A stretch of DNA of 64,000 bases from assembly GCF_000499845.2 (NCBI RefSeq), contig NC_023754.2, forward strand, positions 17,217,359 to 17,281,358, written 5' to 3'. Of this stretch, positions 45,677-56,950 are shown one piece after another. Made by a program: the position numbers and the translations under genes. The notes under the pieces are model-generated. The model was given only the letters and a program-made list of their open reading frames with translations. It did not search any database and was not told where the DNA came from. This DNA comes from Phaseolus vulgaris. Lineage: Eukaryota > Streptophyta > Magnoliopsida > Fabales > Fabaceae. How positions within the stretch are numbered: the stretch's first letter is position 1; the number at the start of each line of letters is the position of its first letter.

Positions 45677-48204
45677 TTATCTCCAACTACAAAAATTTTC
45701 GTCATCGAAAATGAACTTACCAAGAAAGAGATTAGGGTATGATGCTCGTATCACCTCTTCAATTTTCCAAGTGGAATCTCCAGAGGTGAGATCCCACATT
45801 ACTTCCACCATGAGAATACTTCTTCCACGAAGTTGTTTCACTTGTGAATCTAAAATTCTGATTGGCTTCACTTCAAACGAAAAAATTTCTTTGACCTGGA
45901 TGGAGTTAGACTCTAGAATGTGACTAGGATCAGGCACATACTTTCTGAGTTGGGATACATGGAAAATATTGTGAATGTTAGCTAAAGGAGGAGGTAAAGC
46001 AATTTCATAAGCCATGGGGCCTATTCTCCGGAGAATTTGATAAGGTCCTATGAACTTAGGAGTCAATTTCTTGGATTTCAGTGCTCTTCCTACACCAGTG
46101 AACGGTGTAACTCTCAAAAAGACATGCTCACCCGTAGAGAATTCTAAAGGTCTTCTTCTTTGATCTGCATAAGATTTTTGCCTGCTGAGAGATGTTTTCA
46201 ATATTTCCTGAATCATTTTGACTTTCTCATTGATTTGTTGTATTAATTCTGGTCCAATTAACACACTCTCACCATCCTGAAACCAGCACAAAGGTTTCCT
46301 GCACTTTCTTCCATACAATGCCTCGAAAGGAGCCATTCCTATGCTAGCTTGGTAACTGTTATTGTTAGTGAACTCTACCAAAGGTAGAATTTCATCCCAA
46401 CTGCCCAAATGATCTAATACACAAGTCCTAAGCAAATCCTCTAAGGACCTGATAGTTCTCTCTGATTGTCCATCAGTCTGAGGATGGTATGCTGAACTAA
46501 GTCTGAGTTTAGTCCCCAAAGCTTCTTGAAGTGTTTGCCAGAATCTGGAGGTGAATCTGGGATCTCTATCTGAACTATGCTGGAGGGTACACCATGCAAT
46601 CTGACTATTTCATCTATGTAAATCTGGGCAAACTTCCGCATAGAGATTCTCAGGTCTATAGGTAGGAAGTGTGCCGTCTTTGTCAGCCTGTCCACTATGA
46701 CCCAAACAGAGTCATGCTTCCGCAAAGTACGTGGTAAGTGGGTAACAAAATCCATTGAGATACTGTCTCACTTCCACACTGGAATGTCTAACTGAGTTAA
46801 CATGCCTCCAGGCCGTTGATGTTCAATCTTTGATTTCTGACAAGTCAGGCAAGCAGCTACAAACTTAGATACATCATTCTTCATGCCATGCCACCAATAA
46901 GACTTCTTGAGATCTTGATACATCTTGGTCATTCCTGGATGTAAACTGAGTTTGCTTTTATGACCTTCAGATACCACTGTTTGCTTTAGTTCATTATCTT
47001 CTGGTATACATATTCTATTTTTGAATCTCAAAATACCATACACTCCTAAAGAAAAGTCTTTAGCTTTGTCAGTATTTAATAAGCCCATGAAGTTCTTCAA
47101 TTTTGAATCTTCCAACTGCTTCTCCTTCACCTTCTCCAGAAATTCATTAGTTATAACAAGTGTATTACAACTAATGCAATTTGATGACATGGAAACCTCC
47201 AAATTCATACTCCTGAAATCTTCAATCAATGCCAGCTCTCTAATCATAAGCGACGACATTTGTATCTTTTTACGACTCAACGCATCTGCAACAAGATTTG
47301 TCTTCCCAGGATGATATATTAGTTGGAAATCATAGTCTATTAAAAATTCAATCCATCTCCTCTGCCTCATATTTAACTCCTTCTAATCAAACAAATACTT
47401 CAAGCTTTTATGATCACTGAACACATTAAAACTAACTCCGTAAAGAAAATGTCTCCATATTTTTAAAGCAAAGACAACTGCTGCCAATTCTAGATCATGA
47501 GTTGGACAATTTCTTTCATGCACTTTTAACTGACGAGAAGCGTAGGCAACAACTTTCTTATTCTGCATCAGAACACAACTCAATCCCTGATAGGAAGCAT
47601 CACAAAAAACTTCAAAAGACTGATTGGTATCAGGGATTGTCAATACATGAGCATTAGTCAACCTTCTTTTCAACCCTTCAAAACTTCTCTCACATTGTTC
47701 AGTCCATGCAAAAGGATGATCCTTTCTAGTCAATTGGGTCAAAGGAGCCACTATTTTAGAAAAACCTTCTATAAATCTCCTGTAATATCCTGCTAACTCG
47801 ACAAAGCTTCTAATTTCAGTAACTGTTTTAGGACGTTCCCACTAAAGTACAACCTCCACTTTAGAAGGATCTACTGATATTCCTTGTGCAGAGATGACAT
47901 GTCCTAAAAATTGTATTTCTGACATCCAGAAGTCACATTTTGAAAGTTTAGCATATAACTGTTTTTCTCTCAAAATGTTCAGGACGGTTCTAAGATGTTC
48001 TGCATGTTCTTCCCTTGTACGAGAATAGATCAAGATGTCATCTATGAACACTACCACAAACTTATCAAGAAAAGGTCTGAATATCCGATTCATATAATCC
48101 ATGAAAATAGCTAGAGCATTAGTCACCCCAAATGGCATAACCAGAAATTCATAGTGACCATACCTTGATCTAAAAGCAGTCTTCTGAACATCTTCCACTT
48201 TCAC
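45677..48204 (-). pseudogene. Gypsy reverse transcriptase (rest), RNase H and integrase
   Basis: Frame segments 48204-47842, 47751-47383, 47370-46768 and 46755-46441 share one frame, separated by TAG, TAG and TGA stops. They carry the RT active site FIDDILIYS, RNase H with [21 protein letters not shown] and [11 protein letters not shown], the HHCC integrase knuckle (HPGMTKMYQDL, CLTCQKSK) and the start of the integrase core MDFVTHLPR. A frameshift lies near 46519; beyond it the core continues with [15 protein letters not shown] chromodomain-like tail ([20 protein letters not shown]) closes the frame. The second catalytic aspartate region is damaged by the frameshift. Confidence 0.92.
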
Positions 48205-48337
48205 TGAAATTTGGTATAATCCATGAAAATAGCTGGAGCATTAGTCACCCCAAATGGCATAACCAGAAATTCCTAGTGACCATACCTTGATCTAAAAGTA
48301 GTCTTCTGAACATCTTCCACTTTCACTGAAATTTGGT
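48093..48337. repeat. Tandem duplication in the Gypsy reverse transcriptase
   Basis: The segment starting 'tataatccatgaaaatagct' at 48093 recurs at 48215, a period of 122 bp, with a few base differences (for example 'ctagag' against 'ctggag'). 122 is not a multiple of three. A shorter 9-bp repeat ('tttggtgat') adjoins it at 48332-48346. Confidence 0.92.
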
Positions 48338-49654
48338 GATTTGGTGATAACCTGAGCGTAGATCTATCTTAGAAAAGACAATTGCCCCATGCAACTGATC
48401 CATCAAGTCATCAATTCTAGGAAGAGGATATTTATTCTTTATTGTTAACTTGTTTAATTGTTTGTAATCTATGCATAGACGTGACGAACCATCTTTCTTC
48501 TTCACTAATAGCACTGGAGCTCCCCATGGAGAAACACTAGGTCGAATGAATTGTTTCTCTAATAAGTCTTCTAGTTGTTTCTTCAATTCAGCTAACTCTA
48601 CTGGTGCCATTCGGTATGGAGAAATTGACACGGGGCCGGCTCCGGGAGTCAAGTCTATTGCAAACTCTATCTCTCTTTTAGGTGGAAGTCCAGGAATCTC
48701 ATCAGGAAATACATCCATAAACTCCTGAACTACAAACATATATTTTTGTACTTTATCAGTAACTATAGAACAAGCCAAGAGCATAAAATATTCTGCACCT
48801 TCTCGTATCTCTCTCTCAAACTGATGAGCTGAGATAACCTGCATTCCTTCTAATTTAGGGAAAATTAACTTCTTCCGACCACAATCTATAAGGATATGAT
48901 TAGCAGACAACCAATCCATTCCCAATATAACCTCCAAATCTTTTAGAGGTATACAAATCATGTTGATCGTGTATCTATGCCCATCTATAATTACTGGACA
49001 CTCAACACACATGGAAGAAGTTACTATAATACCTTTTGTTGGTGTAGATACCACCAACTCAAATTCTAATTCTTGGACTGACAACTTAAGCTTCTTAGCA
49101 CAATCAAAAGATATAAAAGAATGGGTTGCCCCAAAATCAAACAATACAGATAACTGTGTTTCAAGGATAGAACAAATACCTCTTACAAGGCTATCAGACT
49201 GTGAAGCTTCAGCTCCACTAATAGCAAAAACTCTGGCAGCAGCTTTGGGTTTTTGATTACTATTTTGTTGTACTTGTTGCACTCCGCCAGAATTTGGAGC
49301 TCCCAATTGGACACGACAGTCTTTTGTTGCATGACCATACCTGTGACATCTATCACATGTCACATTTGACACTGGATGAGGGAAAAATCTAACAACATGT
49401 GGCCCACCACATCTAAAACATTTGAAACTAGATGGTGATTGAGAACTGGGTCTTCCACTGCTATAAGATTGAGGTTTGAAATAAGGTTTCTTTCTATCTT
49501 CATATTTAGGCATACTTTTATAAGGTCCTCCCACTTGAGGCTTAGCAAATCTGGTACTATTTTTCAAACTCTCCACTACTTTTGCTTTCTCCACTAGAGC
49601 AGGGAAATCTCTAATAGACATAGGAATCACTACTTCTTTAAGTTTTTGCTTCAA
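48323..49654 (-). pseudogene. Gypsy gag end, protease and start of reverse transcriptase
   Basis: The region carries two CCHC knuckles. The first ([13 protein letters not shown]) lacks its last cysteine; the second ([14 protein letters not shown]) is complete. The protease follows, with DFGATHSF where DSGATHSF is usual, so the catalytic serine/threonine position is changed. Reverse transcriptase then begins ([56 protein letters not shown]). It stops at 48323 where a tandem duplication of 122-bp period interrupts the frame (48093-48337). Confidence 0.92.
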
Positions 49655-49696
49655 CCCAAACTCAAATTTTCTTCATCTCCAAGCCTCAGTCATGGT

Positions 49697-50197
49697 CTAG
49701 GTGTAGAATCTAGCTAGGTGTTTGAACCTAGTAGCATATTCAGTGACTGAAAGATTTTCTTGTTCCAACTGCATGAATTCAATTTCTTTTGCATACCTGA
49801 CACTATCAGGAAAATACTCCTCCAGGAATCTTACTTTGAAGTTCTCCCAAGTGGCATCTTCTCCTTTGTCTTCCATCATTTGCTTCATGCCTATCCACCA
49901 AAATTCAGCTTCTTCAGTTAGTACATAAATGACATAGGATAACTTTCTCTCTTCAGGGCATTGAGTAGCTTCAAAGATTCTTTCTATGTCTCTCACCCAC
50001 TGGTCTGCTCCATCTGGATTTACCTTGCCATTAAATCTGGGTGGATTGTGTCTCAGAAAATCCTCCAGACTAAAAGTATGGGGTTGTTGGTGAAGCTGAG
50101 ATGCTTCTGCTGCTAATCTAGCTGTTTCTAATTGATGAAGGGCGGCCTGATGTTGTTGTGCCATAGTAGCACTTTGTTGTTGCAAGGTTGTTGCCAT
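49697..50197 (-). pseudogene. Gypsy gag N-terminal part
   Basis: The product starts MATTLQQQSATMAQQHQAAL with a glutamine-rich coiled-coil-like region. The retrotransposon gag core follows: FLRHNPPRFNG, ADQWVRDIERIFEA, then WENFKVRFLEEYFPDSVR and TEYATRFKHLARFY. It forms the capsid-like particle in active elements. An in-frame TAG at 49697-49699 ends it, and a second stop (TGA, 49673-49675) lies a few codons later. Both are in the same frame as the polyprotein that continues at 49654, so gag and pol were one reading frame. Confidence 0.9.
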
Positions 50198-50662
50198 ATC
50201 TCTATTACCCGAGCTAAGTTGGGCATATCTACTGGTGGAGGAGGAGTAGGTGGTCTACGTGCCATTTACTAAGCACATAAAGAATTGGATTAGAAATTAC
50301 TAAAAATTTCCAGCTACATCTTTAAGACAAATTAACTTAAAATAAATAATCACACAAAATAGATACAAAACTAATCAAGACTTATCTCTAAAATGTATTC
50401 TAGCTACTTAGAATTAAGATAGAAAATAATCTTGATCTAGTCATGAGTGTGCACCCTCACTACTCTATCAAGATTTTTTTTCATTCTTAATACTTTCATC
50501 TTTATTCATAACAATTAACTTGACTCGAAAACAAACAAAATTTCAAGAAAAACAACTTTGTCAAACATCTTATTAGAAACTTTTAACTAAGTCTTGACGC
50601 TAGACTTAAACAAAAATCTACACGCAGGAGAAACAAAATAAACCCAATACCCTAAGGTTATC

Positions 50663-51862
50663 TGATGAGCATATATTTATTCACACTCACTAGCCTTATT
50701 CATAGATTATTGGACTATAATAATAAATAAATCCATTGTTTTAATTAATATTCTTATAATTGGGTTTATTTGGGCCTTAACTATTATTATTGTTAATTTT
50801 GTGTTTTTAGAGTAAATTATCCAGAGGAAGCATCTACCTTTGTGAATGGGCCAAATATGCAAAAGTCCAAGTTGCTTCTTGAACCAAAACAGAAAACAAA
50901 TTCTAAGGAGAAGAAAGAGAAAATAAAATCTACAATATCTCAGAAACAGAATTGGAAACAAATCTTCTGCAAAATACAAGAATTCTGGAAAGATAGAAAC
51001 TTGGAAACGGTTAACAAAATATAAACTACAATATTCTCTCAAGATCCTTGGAGCAGAAAAGCCTATAAAAGGACACAAGCATCAAGGAGAAGAGGGAGAG
51101 TTTCATAGGGTTTTCTTAGTTTATTTTCTTCTTAGTAATTCTTTTGTTTTGCCTCCGCATGGAAGGCTAAACCTTTTTGGTTGATTCTTTTGTAATTCTC
51201 CATTGAGTTCTGAGGTTTTGTTCAATAAAAGTTTCGATTTTTAATTCTCTATAGCAGTTGTTTTTATTGTCTAATTTCCTGGAAAACTGGTTTTTGTGAG
51301 AGGTTGTACTTAAACGCATGATTGAGAGTCTTCCTTATCTTGAACTTTGGTTTCTTAGTTAGTTCGCATTGTTCTAATTAATTTCTTGGGCGCATGATTC
51401 AAGGGAGAGGAGGTAAGCATTCCCATGGAGTATACGCATGGAACAAAGTGGGTATTGATTAAACCAGTAGACGCATGCTTTACTGATGAGTTTCAGTTGA
51501 ATCAGATCGGCGCATGTTTAATCTGGTTTAGCTCTGTTGGAGGATTGAGAAAAGATTAATCTTTAGAGAACCTGTGAAGAATTCAATGGTGGAAGAACTT
51601 GGGATCAACCGCTTTTTATTTGTTATTTTCATTTTTTTTATATTTTCTGCACAACTATCTCAAACCCCCTTTTTATCTTTATTGTTATTGCTAACTTTTA
51701 TTGTCTGCAGATAGATTTTAAACCCTGATCAACTGATTTTTCTATTGGATTCGTTGGGAGACGACTTGAGGATATTTGTCCACAATTATACTATCATCTC
51801 TCTAGTGTTAGACAAGTCTACGCTAGAATCATATTAATTTGACAGGAAAACGACAGCTATCA
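50663..51862. mobile_element. Solo LTR nested in the Gypsy leader
   Basis: The 1200-bp insert begins TGATGAGCATATATTTATTC and ends GACAGCTATCA, giving TG...CA ends. It is flanked by the exact 5-bp duplication TTATC (50658-50662 and 51863-51867). It has no coding region. The G-rich and CGCATG-rich interior (51310-51520) has several copies of 'gcgcatg'. Since no internal domains remain, it is best explained as a solo LTR left by recombination between the LTRs of a different retrotransposon that landed in the Gypsy element. Confidence 0.88.
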
Positions 51863-51878
51863 TTATCATAAGGATGAA

Positions 51879-51892
51879 CCGCTCTGATACCA
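51879..51892 (-). other. Primer binding site of the Gypsy element
   Basis: The minus strand reads TGGTATCAGAGCGG, five bases inside the 5' LTR. It is complementary to the 3' end of initiator tRNA-Met, the usual primer for this clade. Confidence 0.9.
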
Positions 51893-51897
51893 TTTAA

Positions 51898-53335
51898 TGT
51901 AACACCCCATAATTTACATATAACTATTACAATAAAAGTTCTACCAGTTTCAATACAAACTTGGAGTTTTTCAAAACATTTCTAATACATGATTAGGATT
52001 TATAGAAATACAAATATTTACATATCCACAGCTCAAAATAAAACTTGGTAACCTCTAAGGCTCTCCTGCACCTATATGGTCATCTGCTCGTGTACATAGT
52101 ACAGCCATCACAGTTCAAACACAGCAAGAAAAGCAAGGGTAAACTACTGAAAATAGAATTTTATAATATACACACTTAAATCCAAAGAGAAAACCAAATT
52201 ACATTATCTATTTATCAAATTATTCAATTTTCTTCAAATCTCAACAATAAAACAATCACATAGATCTCACATGGATTTACACATCCAGAATGTTCAACAA
52301 ACAACGTCTTTCGGAAGACCCGTATTAAGTAAGTCCTACCAGAGACTAACACCTGATCCAAAGATTACCAGCGAATCCAACAGAAAGGATCAGGGTAAGT
52401 TCAATACAACACAAGTCGTGCATCTCATATGTCACGGTGTGCATGAACTCCCCCATCAGTTTCTCACCACCTGATATCTTAGTCTATGTGACTTAGATCA
52501 TTAGTGAATCTCGGAGATCTCTGTTACCACATAGGCATCAATACTTAATACACAGCAAACATCAATCCATACATTATCCCGACATCAATACTTAATACAC
52601 AACGAACATCAGTCCATACATTATCCCAAATGTATGAATTCAATTCCATACCATTTCGTCATACAATATCATTCAAAAAGTGATCCAAAATATTCAAAAG
52701 TCTATTTGACATAAAAAAAATAACACTTTAATACTAAATCATCAAAACCAAATATTTCCACAAATTTAAATCATATATAAACAAACAACCCAATATATAT
52801 ATAAACACACAACATCCCTGCAAAATAAATTGAATATTGGGACCACGTCCCTTCCACATCCAGATTTTCTAGCCTAGGGTTCTATTAAAAATTAAATTTA
52901 GCTTCCCTTACCTTAATTGTTTGCGTTCCAAGCAACTTCTAGAATTTTATTCTCCACAGTCTGGATAAGCTTCAAGATTTACGGGTCTAATGCAAGTTAT
53001 CCAAACAGAACAAAAATTCAGTATATAATAGAATAAGTTGAGAGGATTAAACTTCTCAACTGACCCCACAAATATTGATGACTAAATCCTAAGGAAAAAC
53101 AGCGAACAAAGGATATTTAGAGTAAAAATGAACTTACTCTGTTTGAAAATCTGATCGGGTAAAAATGTTCCTTAACTCCTCTGCTAGAGTGTGATATGAT
53201 CATATTCTAAAATAGATGAGGTATGAAGTGAGAAATTAAAGGAGAAGAGAGAAGTTGGTAGAGAGAGAAGTGATTTGGAAGAAAAAAGAATGTGGGGAAC
53301 GCTTTTTCTGTCTTTTTTTAAAAAGTGTCGTTACA
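51898..53335 (-). repeat. 5' LTR of the Gypsy element
   Basis: The 1438-bp repeat pairs with 44238-45676. In element orientation it should contain the promoter, but I cannot place it. The small frame at 52271-52474 is not a gene. Confidence 0.95.
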
Positions 53336-53340
53336 CTCTT

Positions 53341-53812
53341 TCAGATTCATTTTTTTATAATGTATTATTTTAAATTTTTATTTCCAAACATTCTCAAAAA
53401 TTAAAAAAATATGTAGGGTGCAGATTTAAAATATTGGGTGTAGGAAGAATTTGGGAAGTTTTTTTGGTTACGGCTCTGCTATCCATATTCTTTCATTTTT
53501 ATATTCTTTCATTTTGGTTTGAAAGTTTGTTTCGCCGCCCTGCTATTCATATTCTTTCATTTTGGTCTTTCTAGATTTGCAAAGACTTAAAAAGAATTTA
53601 AAATTTGTACAATGTGTTGATTTTGGTTTACCCTCTGCTGTCCATATTCTTTCATTTTGATCTTTCTAGTTATTTAGTTAAAAGAACATTTTATAACAAC
53701 CTATTTTTTTTTAATTATATATATATATATATATAAAAGCTTAAAAGGAGTAACTTAAATCTATTATTACCTACACAGGACCTCTTGCATATGTGTATTC
53801 ATTTTTTTTATT

Positions 53813-53854
<42 letters not shown>

Positions 53855-55390
53855 GTATTTATATTTATTTAAATGATATATATATATATATATATTTTAA
53901 AGAAAAAAATTAAATTATTTTGTAGAGAAAATACCAAATAAAAATAACTATCAATATTAATAAAATCAAATTTTAAATTTTGTAATTTTGTTAGAAAATA
54001 AATTATATTGATGAAATATTTATACATTTTACTTAAATTTCTATTATATTTTAAAAGAATTAAAAAAAATAAAAATTAAATAATAAAACTAAATGTGTTA
54101 ATAAAAATAAAATCAGTAATTAATTGTATCCACTTAAAAATAATAGTTACAAATTGTAAATTTTTTTTTAAGAATTTAATATTAATTTTTTTTAATTTTA
54201 AATTTAAGTAATTATAAAATGATAAAATAGAAAAAAAAAAAAAAATTGTGTACAAAAAAACTATAATAAAAAATCTCCTTGTAGGTTTAGATTTTTTTAT
54301 TTTTTTACTTTACACATTAGTATTTTTTTAAATTTAAAACGTATCTAAAATCGTATACAAGACATACGAGCTTCAAATTTTTCTATTTTTTTTAATTAGA
54401 CAGATTATAATATTTTAAAACTGAAAATGCATATTTCATATATTACTTTAAATTGAAATTGTATATGAATTATATGAGTTAAAATTCTATATGAAATATA
54501 GGAGTTTTTTTTCTGAAATCGTAAATGGATTTGACGATTCTTGTTTGATAAATGGTATATTCAATATATGATTTACCATTTTTTAATTAAAACATCAGAT
54601 GATATATCCCTTTACATAATAGTATTCTATTGTTAAAATTAATTTTTATCTTAAAATGTTCTTTAATAATTGATTAAATACAACACGTGTGGATTATAAT
54701 GTATTATGTATAATTTGATAAATAAAAATATGTAAGTATAAAATATATTTTCACTTAAATGTTGTTTATATAAACTTGGACTGTTAATAATTTAATTTAT
54801 GTTATGGAAACATTTTTAGTTAATTAGTTTTATTCTCATCCGTTATATTTATTCTCATAATAATATTTATTCTCATCCGTTATTATTTGCCGGGGAATAC
54901 ACAAAGTCCGTAAAATAGATGAAACGCATAATATGCATCTAGAATTGTCATGGGCTAACAATGAAATAACTTAGGAAAAGATTTTGATGACAGTGAAAAA
55001 GTAACATACATATAGTTGGCAAACCATTATAATAACATAATAATAATTTAAATTAAAAATAAATCTAATAAAATTAAAATATTTATTTATTTATTTATCA
55101 AGTATATGTTTATTATTATTTATGGTGTCAAGATATCTTACCCAATAACTTAAGCATAATGACATATTGACACCATCTACATTAAATACATACAACTAAC
55201 ATCTTAATAAATTAATATTTTTATTATTTATTATTTTAATTTTTAATTTAAAATATTATTATAAGGAGATGTCAAGTAATATTTTTTTAGCTATGTGAAG
55301 TGTGAAACAAAAGTTTTTCTTTTCATTTTAAGATGCCACACATGTGTGAAGAAGTCGTGCAAATAGTCAGTGGGTTCTACCGTGGAATGG
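53341..55390. other. Continuation of the duplicated AT-rich block
   Basis: After the Gypsy element the sequence continues the block copied from about 4950-6250: 53650-53780 matches 5100-5180, and 54250-54800 matches 5690-6240. An (AT)n run lies at 53815-53848. A scrap 'gggtgtaggaagaa' at 53434 resembles a Mutator-type MITE end. After about 54830 nothing is recognised until the gene promoter at 55418. Confidence 0.65.
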
Positions 55391-55417
55391 GAACCATGGT
55401 TACCTATCCTAATTCTC

Positions 55418-55426
55418 TATAAATAG
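55418..55426 (+). promoter_or_regulatory. TATA-like box of gene copy 4
   Basis: TATAAATAG lies 65 bp before the ATG at 55492 and is followed by the conserved leader 'ttatctttcttg'. Confidence 0.6.
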
Positions 55427-55491
55427 TAGATCCTTGAGTCTCTGTACTACAAACAATTATCTTTCTTGCCCACTTCAACTCTCATCTTACC

Positions 55492-55911
55492 ATGAAAAGC
55501 AACATAACATACCTTGCTCTTGTGACATTTCAGTTAACTTGTATTGGAATCAAGTATGGAGTCTCCAAGACCAATCCTTTCCAGCAATCAACGCTCTTGC
55601 TTCTCCTCACTGCAATGTTTTCCCATGCTCTTGCATCTGCAGCTGACATGACCAAGCCAATCACCGTCATAACATTTCATTTCTCAGGGATACTTGGATG
55701 TGAAACACTGCTGTGGATGCTCATTGCTCAGCTTTTGTGGTTCTCTGTCATTAACTTCCTTCTTTTACTAATAGTCAAATTCTTGTACTTTGACTTCCTC
55801 ACTCAACAACTTTTATCCTTCAACTGGGTCACTCAGCTGCTCCCTGGAACACCTCCAAATATTGTTGAGATGTCAAATACAGAACAACAACCTCAGGAAT
55901 CCCAGGTGTAG
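55492..55911 (+). CDS. Small four-pass membrane protein, copy 4
   Basis: The product has 139 residues and is the most diverged intact copy, differing from the copy at 3002-3427 at roughly one residue in five, mostly conservatively. It keeps the same order: hydrophobic residues 6-22, 33-51, 59-78 and 79-100, then the tail LLPGTPPNIVEM and ESQV. It lacks one leucine near residue 106, an in-frame change. It is in the opposite orientation to the other three. The 3' flank has been tandemly repeated to about 56950. Divergence with an open frame is the best evidence in this window that the family is constrained. The function is unknown. Confidence 0.75.
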   Translation: MKSNITYLALVTFQLTCIGIKYGVSKTNPFQQSTLLLLLTAMFSHALASAADMTKPITVITFHFSGILGCETLLWMLIAQLLWFSVINFLLLLIVKFLYFDFLTQQLLSFNWVTQLLPGTPPNIVEMSNTEQQPQESQV

Positions 55912-55914
55912 CAT

Positions 55915-56950
55915 CCGATATATATAGGTTTGGAGTTATGTTTCCGGCTTTATGCTTATGTTCACATTATGCAGTCTTAATTTTTTCTATTTGTGCTTGT
56001 AGTGCTTTCTCTTGTTCCTAATAATTACTGGTTAGATTAATTCCCAAATCATCGGGTTATTATCTGCAAAGTAAACCAAGCTATTTTACTTTTACTTTGA
56101 TCTTCTATAGAAGTTGGAGTAATTAACACAGTACTGTTCATGGATCAAGTGGGATATGAAATTCAGAAAAGCCCAGTTCCTCACTCAACTCCTTTTATCC
56201 TTCAACTGCATCACTCAACTGCTCCCTGGAACATCTCCAAATATTGTTGAGATGCCAGAACCGCAACCTCAGGAATTCCAGGTGTAGCATCCCAGATATA
56301 TAGGTTTTGAGTTGTGTTACTGACTCTATGCTTATGTCATATTATGTAGTTTTAATTTTCTCTATTTGTGCTTTCTCTTGTTCCTAATAATTACTGGTTA
56401 GATTAATCCTCAAATCATGGGGTTATTACCTGTAAAATAAACCCGCCTATTTTACTTTTACTCTGATTTTCTATACAAGTTGGATTAATTATGATAAAAC
56501 AGTATTGTTCATGGATCAAGTACGATTTGGAGTTAGATTAATCCCAAATTATGGGTTCATGAATATGTAGGTTTTGAGTTGTGTTTCTGGCTTTATGCTT
56601 ATGTCATATTATGTAGTCTTAATTTTCCCTATTTGTGCTTTCTCATGTTCCTAATAATTACTGGTTAGATTAATCCTCAAATCATGGGGTTATTACCTAT
56701 AAACCAGGCTATTTTACTCTGATTTTCTATACAAGTTGGATTAATTCTGATAACTCAGTACTGTTCATGGATCAAGTAGGATGTGGAGTTAGATTAATCT
56801 CCAAAATATAAGTTTTTGAGTTGTGTTTTTGACTTTATGCTTATGCTCATGTTATGTAGTATTTGTGGCTGTTTTTTTATGTCTCTTAGTCCCATGTAAC
56901 TATTGGTTAGATTAGTTCCCAAATCATCACGTTATTATCTGCAAAAAAAC
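55915..56950 (+). repeat. Tandem copies of the gene 3' flank
   Basis: The segment starting 'taggttttgagttgtgtt' or close variants recurs at about 55925, 56301, 56566 and 56810. Each is followed by 'atgcttatg', a 'ttaattttctctatttgtgc'-like part and 'ttactggttagattaat'. The steps are about 376, 265 and 244 bp. The second unit begins with the relic 3' coding end. Confidence 0.8.
56180..56287 (+). pseudogene. 3' end only of a fifth membrane-gene copy
   Basis: The last 35 codons of the family are present, LTQLLLSFNCITQLLPG through PQPQEFQV and a stop at 56285-56287. They are joined on the left to flank DNA ('gaaaagcccagttc'). There is no promoter or start. The frame is open, so the truncation is relatively recent or the fragment is short enough to escape damage. 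Confidence 0.85.

Larger units (their letters stand above)
44238..53335 (-). mobile_element. Ty3/Gypsy retrotransposon (Tekay/Del-like chromovirus), 9.1 kb
   Basis: The element is full-length with both LTRs and the exact 5-bp target duplication CTCTT (44233-44237 and 53336-53340). Order on the minus strand is LTR, primer site, a leader with a nested solo LTR, gag, protease, reverse transcriptase, RNase H, integrase and a chromodomain-like C-terminus, then the second LTR. This is the Gypsy order, with integrase last. The coding region is broken by five premature stops, a tandem duplication and a frameshift, so the copy is inactive. By eye the LTRs show about 15-18 differences in the first 255 bp, so the insertion is not recent. 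It splits a duplicated block whose uninterrupted version is at 2680-6250. Confidence 0.95.

Noticed and set aside
48471..49256. Plus-strand open frames inside the Gypsy polyprotein
   Set aside because: Shadows of gag, protease and reverse transcriptase on the minus strand.
50707..51078. 123-codon minus-strand open frame
   Set aside because: It lies in the solo LTR, has no conserved motif and is AT-rich low-complexity.
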